In this document: positions 34,457 through 45,750 of the stretch, one piece after another
Position numbering within the stretch: the stretch's first letter is position 1
How the letters are laid out: every line of letters starts with the position of its first letter
Source of the DNA: Taudactylus pleione
Taxonomy: Eukaryota > Chordata > Amphibia > Anura > Myobatrachidae
Direction of reading: 5' to 3'
Length of the DNA: 64,000 bases
Assembly (NCBI GenBank): GCA_031769625.1
Contig: JAUIMM010000636.1
Coordinates: 3,688,501-3,752,500 of the forward strand
Translations under genes and position numbers: made by a program
Notes under the pieces: model-generated
Databases searched by the model: none
Seen by the model: only the letters and a program-made list of their open reading frames with translations
What the model was told of the DNA's origin: nothing

Positions 34457-35995
34457 TTCCATACACAAAAAACCTTACGGTTTCACATGTCCCATTAAGG
34501 CTGCTTAGACATGATCTGAAGATTCACAAAACCTACTGAATTTCTGCCACTCAAACTTCAAAAAGCAATGAAATTATGATCATTAAGGCTGACGCCTTAA
34601 TGGATGTGTTCCATGCGTAATACAGATATGGTATGCCATCACACCCTGTGGTTAACTGCAGATTCGGCACTCTCACAGAATGAGATTGCTGTCACTCACA
34701 AAATGGTGGAGCTGCTAATTCACAGAATTGTGTGCTCATTGGAATACACACATGCAGTCTATGCAACTGAGGTCTGAGCAGATAATAGAGCTGCGTAGAT
34801 GAGATAAGAGTATGGTGGGAGAAGACAGGGCATTGTGGATGGGGCAGACAGAAAGGCATTCAAAGGAGAAGATTAAGCAGTACAGATGGGGGCGAGCCAT
34901 ATAATGCAGATGGGTTGAAAACAGTGGTGAACATGGGGGGGAGACAGAGTGGCATGGTTTGGGGGAACAGAGCAACATGAATGGGAAATACAGAGAACCA
35001 TGGATGCGGGAAGGTAGAGCAGCGCAGATGGGTAAAGACAGATTGGTGTGAATGAGGAATACAGACTAGCACAATGGGAGAACACACAACAATAGGGATT
35101 GGGGAAGACAGATTGGTGCAGATGGGAGGGGAAAGGCATAGTGGCACGGTTGGGGGGGATGACAGAGTGGTAAAGATGGAGGAAAAAAGAGTGGCAGAGA
35201 TGAGCGGAAGACAGAGTGGTACGGGTGGGAGGGGAAAGACAGAGTGGCACGGTTGGGGGGGACAGAGTGGTAAAGATGGAGGAAGAAAGAGTAGCAGAGA
35301 TGAGGGGAAGACAGAGTGATGTGGCTAGGGACAAGGCAGTGGTGCAGATGGAAGGGAACACAGTGGCACGGATGCAGGAAGACAGGGTGGTGCACATGGG
35401 GAAAGACAAATTGGAGTGGATCAGGGCATGCAGACTAGCACAGTTTGGAGAACACACAGCTATAGGGATTGGGTAAGTTATAGTAGCATGGAGGCAAAGT
35501 TAGTGTACATGCATAGACAGAGTATGATAGTTTTAGCAATTAGGAAGCTGAATGTGTATAATAAATGAGATAGATGTATTGAGTTAGAAGGATGTTGGAA
35601 CCCAGTGGGATTATTGTGGTGACTGAATGGGAAGATTGTGGGCAATCAGTGGGATGTGGGAGCCACATAACTGTTCAAACCTCAGTTGCATAGACTGCAT
35701 GTGTGTATTCCAATGAGCACACAATTCTGTGAATTAGCAGCTCCACCATTTTGTGAGTGACAGAAATCTCACTCTGTGAGAGTGCTGAATCTGCAGTTAA
35801 CCACATGGTGTCATGGCATACCATATCTGTATTACGGAAGGAACACATCCATTAAGGCGTCAGCCTTAATGATCATAATTTCATTGCTTTTTTGAGTTTG
35901 AGTGGCAGAAATTCAGTAGGTTTTGTGAATTTTCAGATCATGTCTAAGCAGCCTTAATGGGACATGTGAAACCATAAGGTTTTTTGTCTATGGAA
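34457..35995. mobile_element. 1.54-kb element with 317-bp terminal inverted repeats
   Basis: Left terminal repeat 34457-34773 and right terminal repeat 35679-35995 are inverted copies of high identity, starting TTCCATACACAAAAAACCTT / TTCCATAGACAAAAAACCTT. Between them is a purine-rich minisatellite and ~180 bp of unique sequence. It contains no transposase. Superfamily is undetermined because the flanks give no clear target duplication. Confidence 0.9.
34773..35500. repeat. degenerate purine-rich minisatellite
   Basis: Units of about 35-40 bp with cores GGGGAAGACAGAGTGGCACG, GATGGAGGAA-AAAGAGT and CAGATGGG. A larger repeat is visible: 'GACAGAGTGGTAAAGATGGA' occurs near 35162 and near 35262. 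Several open frames on both strands are by-products. Confidence 0.85.
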
Positions 35996-36359
35996 TTTCA
36001 TAGCTTTTTCAAAATTTATTAACTATCAGGGTTTGGATGAGCAAACCGGGCCACCTGCAGGGGAGAAGGGCAACAAAATGGTACACTAGCGCAGGTGAAA
36101 GAGGGGACAGCACACAGGAGGTGTTTTGGGAGGTGCAGAGTGCAGGACGGCTATAGGCGTGCGGGGTAGCGGCAGCAGCAATGGTGCAGAGCAGTGGCAG
36201 CGGTGCAGTACAAAGGGGGCATCAGCGGGTGACAGAGGGCTCCTGGTAGTGCGCATGCACCTGAGAAAATAAAATCAATATGTCACAGATGCATGAACGC
36301 AGCAGTGAGATCCATCTACGCATCTACTGTATGTTAAAGATTGAATGTGTAAAATAAAA

Positions 36360-36935
36360 AAAGGTGCCCCCCACAAAAACACAACCAGCACCGGGCTTTT
36401 AACAGCCAGTCCTGGTTGTGTTTAAATACAGGGGAAAAATGATTTAGGAGTTCCCTGTACTTAAGCACAACCAGCACCGGGCTAGTCAGAACCAGCCCTG
36501 GTTGCCAAACACGGGGACAGATGACGTAGGGGTCCCCCGTATTCAGCGCAACCAGCACTAGGCTCTGAGCCGGCCCTGGTTCTGGAAATACAGGGGGAAA
36601 AAATGCATAGGGTCCCCCTGTATTTACCAGAACCAGCACTGGACTCTTTCTAGCAGGGGGATGATGCCACAGCCAGGAGAGCCCTTTCAACGGGCCCCCC
36701 AGCCGAAGCATCACCACTGACTGCTAGTCAGCTAAGGCTGGGGAGCTGGGGACCCCTCCCTCTCCAGGGCACCCCAGGCCCAGGCTGATAGCCCGGGGCT
36801 ATCCCCAGCACCCCTGGGCAGCGGGTGTTGGATTGATTGTGTTGTGTGGTGCATATGAAAATGTAAATGTTGTCTTTTGCAGTAGTACTACAGGTCCCAG
36901 CAGGCATTTTTTTTTCTTTATTAAACACAGAAGCA
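36360..36935 (+). repeat. interspersed module R, copy 2
   Basis: Diverged copy of 16310-16920 in the same orientation. Four hairpin-forming subunits (ACCAGCACCGGGCT facing AGCC-GTCCTGGTT) begin near 36384, 36467, 36547 and 36630. They are followed by the GATGCCACAGCCAGG, GGCTGATAGCCCGGGGCTAT and GTAGTACTACAGGTCCCAGC blocks. No element ends were found here. Confidence 0.8.
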
Positions 36936-37696
36936 GGTATCACTGCTCTTCCAGATCCAAGCATGCATCTGTGTGCTTCTACCTCCCCCAGGTCCTAACG
37001 CCTGTACCACCACCATCCGCACTGCCTCCCGCACCGCTGCCGCTTATGCCCGCTACCATCCCTGGGTCCCGGCCGCAGCGAACACCTGCTACGCGCCGCA
37101 CCTTTCCCTCGGGTCCCACTTCAGCTAATGTCCACTTCTTTCCCCCGAGCCCACCACCACTAAAGCCCGCAAACAACGTCCATCTTTGTGCACCCAAGTG
37201 AAGCTACAGTGAGTACACCTGCTGGAGACTCCTACTGAGGCTGCGCAACAAGTTGAAATTTCCTATCTATTCAATGGCGCATTCTTGAGGTAATAGTTTA
37301 AAAACTGTAACTTTCTAATTTACCTGAACCCCAAAAACACGTACATAATAAAACACCCCAAATCTAAATTCACCCCTTACCCTGAGTTATGCCTTCCCAA
37401 AAAAAACCCATAAAGAACAGTAGAATAGTGGTCCTAATTGACAATGGCAGAAAACAAGTGACAGTTGGAACTTTAGATTACTCCCAAATCCTAATTTTTT
37501 ATGTTTTTGCACTGAAATTTGGCATGCAGCACTGAGCGACAGTCCTACCCATCCGTGCCAAAGTTCAGCTTGGCAGCTCCTATAGCTTTTGAGGCGTAGC
37601 CCCTTAAACACTATGCCCCCCTCCGGAATTCTCTATGAGAGAATTGCAGTTTTTTAGATGCAGCCTTAATATAAGGACACGACTGTGCCCTTATAG

Positions 37697-37703
<7 letters not shown>
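36936..37703. other. unassigned; GC-rich patch 36980-37200
   Basis: A CpG-containing, proline/serine-like patch without a credible gene. 37300-37660 is AT-rich and unassigned. Confidence 0.4.

Positions 37704-37729
<26 letters not shown>
37704..37729. repeat. TA microsatellite
   Basis: Simple (TA)n. Confidence 0.95.
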
Positions 37730-38129
37730 CCATTACATTTACCAGTTTGATAACATCAATGCACTGTAATGAATACACCATGGACCTGAACATGCAGTAC
37801 GATGTAACATATGTATAATAATTATGTACATGATGGTGATCCTTTTTATATATACCACATTAATTCGCTGTACATGTGATAGAGAACCCTGGTGCTGATT
37901 GGACAATCTCTAAAGCTCTTTGGGAACTATATTAGGTCAAATAAAAATGAAACACATGCCATTTCAGAAAGATTCAACTACTGTATCTAATACGCTCTCA
38001 CCACTGGGATGAAGTAATTTATAGATTACAGAAATAAAGCAGAGCTAAAGTAAAAATACCATTCTACTCACTGGCAGGAACTGTGTTCATTATGCTAAAG
38101 CCTACAGCCAACAAGATTTAGGTGTGTGC

Positions 38130-38299
38130 TGTGACTGGAGGGCAAATCTTGGTGTAGCTTCTCTTGAAGTGAACCAAGCACACATGTTCATCAGTGGTCC
38201 TGTTCCACCAGGTAACTGCCCTAGAATAGGAAGTGGACCCAAAGGCATTGGGGCCCACATGGGATTTCCCCTGTACCCCTGTGGGCCAGTCTGATCCTG
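38130..38299. mobile_element. hAT-type family M, truncated copy 2
   Basis: Matches the complement of 19738-19890 over CAAATCTTGGTGTAG, CACACATGTTCATCA and CCCTGTGGGCCAGTCTGATC. Its terminus, reading inward, is CAGGATCAGACTGGCCCACA, a typical hAT end. The opposite end is missing. Confidence 0.75.
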
Positions 38300-39294
38300 A
38301 GATATATTATGGTACCAATATGTCACTGGAATTTACAATAATATCATTTTTGCATTGGATTGAGGATCGCTGTATGTGACACCTTGCTACAGAGAGAATT
38401 TATCACATCCATGTTGTCAGTATACTTGGGCTGTCCGTGTATCTGTCCTGGACACCCATTTGATCTGCACAATGCATATTAACTGCAGGGAGGCTCAATG
38501 CATTGTTGTAGAATACCACTCACACAATCACACACACATGGATACACAGTGATGGCCAATGCGTGTTTTGCTGTATGTTACAGTGAATATATCTGGTGGC
38601 TTGTGTCAGAGTCTATTTGGTCCTGGCAACATGCATCATCTATTCTCTTCTGTTGATCTCTTATACTTTATCTCTCCTATATGTACCTTATCATGCTAAG
38701 TCTGCAGGACTCACCCTCTGTTTTATTTCTTCATGCTATTTTGCATGTTTCACAATACTTATTTAAGTACATTTTCTGACTAAACTTACACACAGAAATA
38801 TATTACAACCCACTCTATTATGAACGTAATACCCCTCTATCACTCAACACCATAAAATAATGCTATATCCCGCTCACTATTTATTTCTATTATATCTTTC
38901 TCTAATATATTTTCTTACAAAACTATTGTGTTTTGAATACAATTGTGCAAGTAACAATCAGGGCTTGTCTTACATCTGTACGGTGTGTCTCTGGCCTTCC
39001 ACTCACAGGCTGCCTTCTTTCATTAGTAGGTTCACTTGCCCAGTGCCCATTTCCATACACAACTACATGTTTCCTATAGTTTCCTATAGTTTCAAATGAA
39101 ATATATACATCACCATCAAATTCCATGTATGAAATCTAAGACTTAGCTATGTTGCTATCTCCATGTACTTATAGACCTAGTTATGAATATTATGAGAGTG
39201 AAGGAGCATCAGAACTGTCTTCATTATATATGTTCCTATTTCAAAGAAATAAACCCATCTTACTAAATGAAATTTTGCATTTTCACTTCATTGC

Positions 39295-39295
<1 letters not shown>
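38300..39295. other. unassigned AT-rich sequence
   Basis: Nothing beyond spurious short frames. Confidence 0.5.
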
Positions 39296-39335
<40 letters not shown>

Positions 39336-39344
39336 TATATATAC
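39296..39344. repeat. TA microsatellite
   Basis: (TA)n with one AATTA interruption; it abuts the repeat that starts at 39345. Confidence 0.95.
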
Positions 39345-40076
39345 TGAAAACTCAGCACTCACCATTGTTAAATCACTCACCATAATACATAAATAATGGG
39401 GTTTTGGTTCATGGATTGATCAATGCATTTAAGCCTGCAGCCCACATCACGGGACCCCACTTCTCTGCAGGTCCTACACTATCTGTCATACTTATTGAAA
39501 CCTGGTAGCTGCTATCAGAGTTTAAACTGAAAAAATTTTAACTGGTTTAAAGCTCACCTGCCAACTAATGGCTTTTAAAGGCAAGGCAGTCACCAAACAT
39601 AGCTTCTATCATACTACCAAAAAGGCAGCTGACACAGGTTATTATAAATGAGCTTGCACAGGGGTGCATGAGAAAGCTGTGATCACAAAAGGTTAATTAA
39701 AAATTAACCAAATAAACAAAGTCAGAAATCCACTGCAGTTGTCACTCCCAGATTTGGGGTGCAGACCTGCACTCGCCATTCCCAGGCATGGGGTGCAAGT
39801 GGCTTGTGACCACATTGCTTAAATAAATAAAAACAGAAAACTCAGCACTCACCATTGTTAAATTACTCACAATAATATATAAATAAATAATGGGGTTTTG
39901 GTTCATGGCCGTGATGTGGTCTGCAGGCTTAAATGCATTGATCAATTCATGAACCAAAACCCCATTATTTATTTATATATTATTGTGAGTGATTTAACAA
40001 TGGTGAGTGCTGAGTTTTCTGTTTTTATTTATTTAAGCACTGTGGTCACAAGCCACTTGCACCTCATGCCTGGGAA

Positions 40077-41450
40077 CAGAGGCTGGCTGGCAACTTTTAG
40101 CCTGTGGGGCAAATGCATGCAGGCGGCCCTGGCAGAGGGGTAGCGTGTAGCCAGGGTGCCCGAAGAACATGCGTGCTATGGCGCCCCCCCCTCAAGTGTT
40201 CCAGGGAGGAGGCGGGTCCATATGGGATTAATGTAAAGTAAAAATAAAGATTAGGAACAGCACCGTCGTGGTGCCCATATGCAGTGCCCCCCTGTGCCCC
40301 AGGAGAGGATCCCCTTATGCAGGCCTCCAGTAGTGCCCCCAGTAGTGATCCCCCTATGCAGTGCCCCTTATACAGTGCCCCCAGTAGTGGCCCCCCCTGT
40401 GCAGTGCCCCTTGTGCCCCCAGTAGTAAGCCCCTTATATAGTGCCCCCATTAGTGGTACCTACTATGCAGTGCTCCTTATATAGTGCCCCCAGTAGCAGT
40501 CCACACCCCATGCAGTGCCACCAATAGTGGTAACCCTTATGCAGTGCCCCTTAAATAGTGGCCCCAGTTGTAGTCTCTCCCCTATGCAGTACCCCCAGTA
40601 TTGCCCTTTTTATAGAGCCCCCAGCAGTGGTCCCTCGATGCAGTGCCCCCAGTGGTAGTCCCCTCCCCCCATGTAGTGTCACTAGTAGTAGTCCCCACCC
40701 CCTATGCAGTGCCCCTAGTAGTTGTCCCCTCCCCTTGTAGTGCCCCCAGTAGTAGTAGTCCCCCCTTGTAATAGTAGTCCCCCCCTTGTAGTGCCCCCAG
40801 TAGTAGTCCCCCCAGTTGTAGTCACCCCCTTGAAGTGCCCCCAGTTATAATCCCCAGTAGTGGTCCCCCCTTGTAGTGCCCCCACTAGTGGTCTCCCTCT
40901 TGTACTGCCCCCAGTAGTAGTCTCTCCTTCTTGTAGTGCCCCCAGTCCAGTAGTGGTTCCCCCATTGTAGTGCCACCAGTAGTCCCCCCCTTGTAGTGCC
41001 CCCAGTAGTAGTAGTCCCCCCCTTGTATTGCCCCCATTAGTAGTAGTCTCCCCCCTTGCAGTGCCTCCAGTAGTGGTTCCCCCCTTGTGGTGCCCCCAGT
41101 AGTGGTCTCCCCCTTGTAGTGCCAGCCTCCCCCCCAGAAGACACACGTATTAAAAAAAAAAAATATGATGTCATGACGCCTCTCCCATTGCCCACTGCGG
41201 GAGCCGGAAGATGGAGCGGCTCTTGCAGTGGGCGCAGCAGCAGCTAATGAGAGTCTGACAGACTCTCATTGGCTGCTGCTTACAACAAACACACAGCTGC
41301 CGGAGCCGGCGGCTGTGTGTTTATCACTTGTGTAGCACTGACCGAACTCCGTCCGGTCAGCGCTACACACGCGGTGCAGTCTGTGTCACAGTGACCCCTG
41401 CGGCCCAGGGGGCACATGGCACCCTGCCCCCCCGGCCCAGCCCGCCACTG
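40077..41450. mobile_element. hAT-type non-autonomous element (1374 bp) with 8-bp target duplication
   Basis: Ends CAGAGGCTGGCTGG and, inward from the right, CAGTGGCGGGCTGGGCC. A perfect duplication CCTGGGAA lies at 40069-40076 and 41451-41458. The interior (40270-41400) is the reverse complement of the interior of 10418-11204: C-rich minisatellite, then the same hairpin series (CCCACTGCGGGAGCCGG; CTAATGAGAGTCTGACAGAC; GTAGCACTGACCGAACTCCG). It does not carry the ATATACTCGA ends of that other element. No transposase. Confidence 0.92.
40270..41125. repeat. ~27-30-bp minisatellite inside the hAT element
   Basis: Roughly 30 variable copies of TAGTGCCCCCAGTAGTAGTC with C-runs. It is the complement of the GGGGGCACTAC unit at 10868-11085. 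Minus-strand frames rich in Gly-Thr-Thr are by-products. Confidence 0.92.
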
Positions 41451-41524
41451 CCTGGGAATGGCAAGTGCAGGTCTGCACCCCAAATCTGGGAGTAGCGAGT
41501 GCAGTGGATTTCTGACTATATATA

Positions 41525-42475
41525 CAGTCAGGTGCATAAATATTGGGACATTGACAGAATTTTCATATTTTGGCCTCTATTCACCACCATAATGGCTTTG
41601 AAATTAAACAAACAAGATATGCTTTAACTGCAGACTTTCAGATTTAATTTGAGGGTAATTACATCCAAATTAGGTGAACGGTGTAGGAATTACAACGGTT
41701 TCTATATGTGCCTCCCACTTTTTAAGGGGCCAAAAGTAATGGGACTGTCAACTCAAAAGCATGGCGTGGGCATGTATGGCTGCCAATAGAACTGGTTCCC
41801 TTGTATTTATTGATGATGTGACTGCTGACAAAAGCAGCAGAATGAATTCTGAAGTGTTTCGGGCAATATTATATGCTCATATTCAGTCAAATGCTTCAGA
41901 ACTCATTGGACGGCGCTTCACAGTGCAGATGGACAATGACCCGAGCATACTGCAAAAGCAACCAAAGAGTTTTTTAAGGCTAAAAAGTGGAATGTTATGC
42001 AATGGCCAAGTCAATCCCCTGACCTGAATCCGATTGAGCATGCATTTCACTTGATGAAGACAAAACTGTAGGGAAAATGCCCCAAGAACAAGCAGGAACT
42101 GAAGACATTTGCAGTAGATGCCTGGCAGAGCATCACCAGGGATGAAACCCAGCGTCTGGTGATGTCTATACGTTCCAGACTTCAGGCTGTAATTGCCTAC
42201 AAAGGATTTGCAAGAAAGTATTAAAAAGTGAAAGTTTGATTTAGGATTGTTTAGTTTGTCCCATTACTTTTGGCCCGTTAAAAAGTGGAAGGCACATATA
42301 GAAACTGTTGTAATTCCTACACCGTTCACCTGATTTGGATGTAATTACCCTCAAATTAAATCTGAAAGTCTGCAGTTAAAGCACATCTTGTTTGTTTAAT
42401 TTCAAAGCCATTGTGGTGGTGAATAGAGGCCAAAATATGAAAATTCTGTCAATGTCCCAATATTTATGCACCTGA

Positions 42476-42478
<3 letters not shown>
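41525..42478 (+). mobile_element. Tc1/mariner element, internally deleted (954 bp)
   Basis: 221-bp terminal inverted repeats (41525-41745 and 42258-42478) start CAGTCAGGTGCATAAATATT and lie within a TA-rich target, as expected for Tc1 insertion at TA. Full-length relatives are about 1.6 kb. Here the 5' half of the transposase gene is deleted and the remainder carries a frameshift and a stop. It sits immediately right of the palindrome at 39721-41517. Confidence 0.95.
41761..42224 (+). pseudogene. Tc1-type transposase, C-terminal half, broken
   Basis: The frame starts MAWACMAANRTGSLVFIDD and continues to FTVQMDNDP, which contains the second catalytic aspartate of the DD(34)E domain. A 1-nt deletion around 41943 shifts the frame; the continuation in the next frame gives WPSQSPDLNPIEHAFHLMK with the catalytic glutamate. 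A TAG at 42069-42071 follows, then similarity resumes to the end TAA at 42222-42224. The N-terminal helix-turn-helix DNA-binding region and first catalytic aspartate are missing. About 154 codons remain of the usual ~340. Non-functional. Confidence 0.93.

Positions 42479-42515
<37 letters not shown>
42479..42515. repeat. TA microsatellite at the Tc1 target
   Basis: (TA)n directly after the right Tc1 end; a shorter TA run precedes the left end. Confidence 0.95.
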
Positions 42516-42518
<3 letters not shown>

Positions 42519-43359
42519 CTCTCTGCCTAATCTGTAGTCTGTAGATAGCAAGTAACAGTTGCACGCTGTGGCTATTTTCTATGGGTGCAGGGTGTTCAAT
42601 GCACTTCGGTTCAAAAGTTTGGGAGGCTAAGTACAAGACCCTTGCTTAATAGGCCCATCCTGCACTCACAGTGGTTTGGTGGGCCCTAATATGTCTTACA
42701 TGGGCCTGATGACACAGCCACCATATTAAATATGTCCCTGATTGGGGAACATTCCCATGTCCTGACTAGCTCAGCTTCCTGTCCGTCAGCCAAGAACAGG
42801 ATGCTTAGGCTGACATTGTGCACTGCCAGTCAGGGACCTCCATCTGTAGCTTTGTATTTACACACACACCCCCCTCATGTTTGTATTCCTTTTCATCCTG
42901 CCCCCCGAGCTCACATACTACATTGTTCCCGGTGCCCGGACCTCCTCTACCCTACTCCCAGAAGACTGTCCAGTCTTCTTCGCGCAGTGGGTGGAGGCCA
43001 TTGGGACACACCCAGGCATCCACTGCGCACACATTATAATGACAGAGTGATAATTACAGCACTGAAACGTCAAGAAACAATTGTGCAGTCGCTGTGATTA
43101 CTTTGGCCCTGAGTGCTGCACCTTGGACTTTGAGATTATTTATGAAGAAGGTGGCACTCGGATGAAAGTTAATATACTGAAACGTTGATTACAGACTTAC
43201 CTTGTCTGGAGAGTTTCATTTATGGTTACAAATGCCACACCATCTATACCAACATCCACTATGTGTGTGAGGGCACCAGCCGCAGATATACATATACAAG
43301 GAGCTGCGCATCAGCTGACATACTATATACATATATGTATATATATATATATATATAAA
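42516..43359. other. unassigned, TA run at 43335-43357
   Basis: No element could be bounded between the Tc1 copy and the inverted repeat at 43366. Confidence 0.4.
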
Positions 43360-43365
43360 ATTAAT

Positions 43366-43570
43366 GAGGCGGCACTCGGAGACTACTGTGGTGGATGTCA
43401 CTTGTGTACTATGTGGGGTGTACTATGCGTCTCCTGTAACCAGCAGTACTACACCCACTGCAGATTACAGGAGACACAGCTGCAGTGGGTACAACAGTGC
43501 AGTCCTAGTGCCAAAATGTCACTCCGCATAGTACACAAATGACATGCGCTGCAGTCTCCGAGTGCCACCT
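43366..43570. repeat. ~205-bp inverted repeat
   Basis: GAGGCGGCACTCGGAGACTA at the left faces GCAGTCTCCGAGTGCCACCT at the right, and CACTTGTGTACTATG faces CATAGTACACAAATG. The centre includes CTGTAACCAGCAGTACTACA and a facing copy. Family unknown. Confidence 0.7.
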
Positions 43571-43731
43571 TCATTTTCTATATAATTGGGGCCAGCATAC
43601 CGTCTAAGGAAGACTTCGGCGCCAGTATCAGCATATACTTTACACTGAGGAATGCCAGACCCAGGGTCTTTTCAATGTTTCATCGCTCTGTTTTGTGGCG
43701 CCTTCATCAGGAACAACATATTATTATTATC

Positions 43732-44330
43732 ATTTATTTATATGTCGCCACAAGTGTTCCACAGCACCTTACAAAGTACATAAACAAATTATAGACAAGT
43801 GACTTACAGAACAATACAATACAGGACATGGATAATATATATTGCTACATTGCCAGATAAGCAACAGAGCAAAGCAACCAAGTGTTAGGTGCCCTAGTGG
43901 TGAGTAAGAAGTAGATGACACTAAAGTAAGGAGAAGCACAAGAGGGTAGAGGGCCCTGCTCGTGAGAGCTTACATTCTAAAAAGGTGGGGGAAGACAAAC
44001 AGGGGTGACACAGATGGGGTAGATGGGGAGGAAGGAGCATGTAGCAGGGAGTTAGAATGATAGCTGGAAGGCTTTAATGAAGTAGTGGGTCTTGAGAGCC
44101 TGTTTGAAGGATTGCAAAGAGGTGGGGAGTCTGATGTGGAGTGGGAGAGAGTTCCATAGATGCGGAGCAGTGCGGGCAAAATCTTGGAGGCGGGAGGAAG
44201 TAATCAGCTGGCATGAAAGGCGGCATGCATTAGTTGAACGAAGAGAGCGGAGAGAGTGAAAGGAGATGAGATCAGAGATGTATATGGGAGAAGATTGGGT
44301 GACAATAACATATATATTCATATAACATAT
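43732..44330 (-). mobile_element. L2-type LINE 3' end with tail
   Basis: Read on the minus strand: the C-terminal coding part (44321-44052), then the 3' UTR with AGAATGTAAGCTCTCACGAG near 43975-43955. It closes with CGACATATAAATAAATGATA and ATAATAATA at about 43732, the usual L2 3' tail. Truncated at the 5' side. Copies like this arise by target-primed reverse transcription. Confidence 0.88.
44052..44321 (-). pseudogene. L2 reverse transcriptase C-terminal fragment
   Basis: The 89-residue frame contains LQDFARTAPHLWNSLPLHIR and TSLQSFKQALKTHYF, matching the conserved C-terminal end of L2/CR1-like LINE proteins (pattern F-x-x-A-x-P-x-LWN-x-LP followed by F-K-x-x-LK). The upstream polymerase core is absent, so this is a 5'-truncated relic. 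Confidence 0.85.
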
Positions 44331-45747
44331 ATATTCATTCCTCTAAAGAAGTCCTTAGAGGACGAAACACGCTGAGACAGTGCGTTATAAGGACTACTAC
44401 CTCTGATGGCATTGAGCACCTTTTGAACTTTTGGCATACTTATATTGGTTATTGAATTTTGAAATTGCTACCAGGTTAACATCCAACAGTGAACTGGATT
44501 GTTCTGTACTATCTACTGCATGATCATATTGGACAACTACTACAGATACACGCAATATTTTAGATTTCTTGAAGTGAAGACACAACAACTCCAATCTACA
44601 ATTGATTAGATAAGCTATTAACAATGTTCTTCTAGTACGCAGAAAATTCACTTTGAGCACAGGAGCACATTGCACCCATTTTTTGTGTGTGTGTTTACCT
44701 CACTTCCCATACCCTGTACTCACGGAATTTACGCTATTGTTTGTATATTTCCTGGAAGCAGGAATAAATAACACATATGGAGAACTCCTGACTGGTCATC
44801 ATCACAGATAAGCAGTATTTCACGTACGAGCCTTAATTATACCACTTTTCTTCAATATTTTGTGTGTGTGCCTGTGTGTACTTAATGGCAGCTGGATTAA
44901 TATACAAATGTTGTTTTTTTAAGAGTACCAAAGCGAAAGCATGTTTCTTTAGATAGCTGTAAACTCATTGTAGTGCAACTAATCCTCTGTGAACAAGGTA
45001 CCGAGCTGTCAGCTCTCATTTTCTGATGACGAGAATGACAGTTCCTTGTTCCAAAAGAATCACAAGTGGGATCCTAAAATAAAGTGTAAATAAAGTTAGA
45101 GATGAAAATTTATTTGCAACCGTGACATCCTGGGGGAAATAATAGAGTGTATGTCAGGGGAATGAATGACACACATATCCTCAGCCAGCTGAAAATTGCT
45201 AATCTTGTCAAATCTAAGAAAAAATGAACACGATCAATTCATTTTAATCACCAAATACATTTCACTCTGTTTCAGTGTGCATCTGCTGAATGTCCTCTGT
45301 TTACTTAAAAATAAGTGAGCAATGATTCTTACTCAGAGGACTGCTGCTGCTATTACCATATATATTTGTTACTGCAGGTGCAAACATATGTATAGTGCCA
45401 TATGGGAGTAAGAAGTAACAGAACAAAAATCCGCTATATACCGTAATATACACACATCAGTGTATGGTCTTTTCCAGACAAAAGCAATGTGGAGAAGAAC
45501 CCTGCTGGTATTTTGTCTGCCTAACAACATGAATTCTGTCATTGGAAGGTGACAACCGTTGCAAGGAAGACGAAGAATGACGATGTTAAGATCAGGGTGA
45601 TTTTCATTACTTTGATGGATATAGGACATTTTTTTAAATTATATAGATAGACGAAAACAAAAGATTGATGTAACAATCATATGATATTTGAATCTCACGG
45701 GACACTTGGCTTACATTACATGACCCAGTCGCTTGCATATTAAACAC
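44331..45747. other. unassigned sequence
   Basis: No gene or complete element seen. The segment at 44338-44395 ('GTCCTTAGAGGACGAAACAC') resembles a motif I associate with dispersed frog repeats but cannot name. Confidence 0.4.
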
Positions 45748-45750
45748 TAA

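Larger units (their letters stand above)
39345..41517. repeat. interspersed repeat with direct and inverted copies, palindrome split by a hAT
   Basis: The block GAAAACTCAGCACTCACCAT occurs directly at 39347 and 39836 and inverted near 40000. Arms 39721-39906 and 39949-40076 plus 41459-41517 form a ~186-bp-arm palindrome of roughly 95% identity with a 42-bp loop. The hAT at 40077-41450 interrupts the right arm. The intact left arm shows the uninterrupted sequence, so it acts as the empty site. Confidence 0.88.

Noticed and set aside
34873..35476. Cys/Ser/Pro-rich frames on the minus strand (up to 194 codons) and partners on the plus strand
   Set aside because: Both follow the purine-rich minisatellite between 317-bp terminal repeats; no conserved motif.
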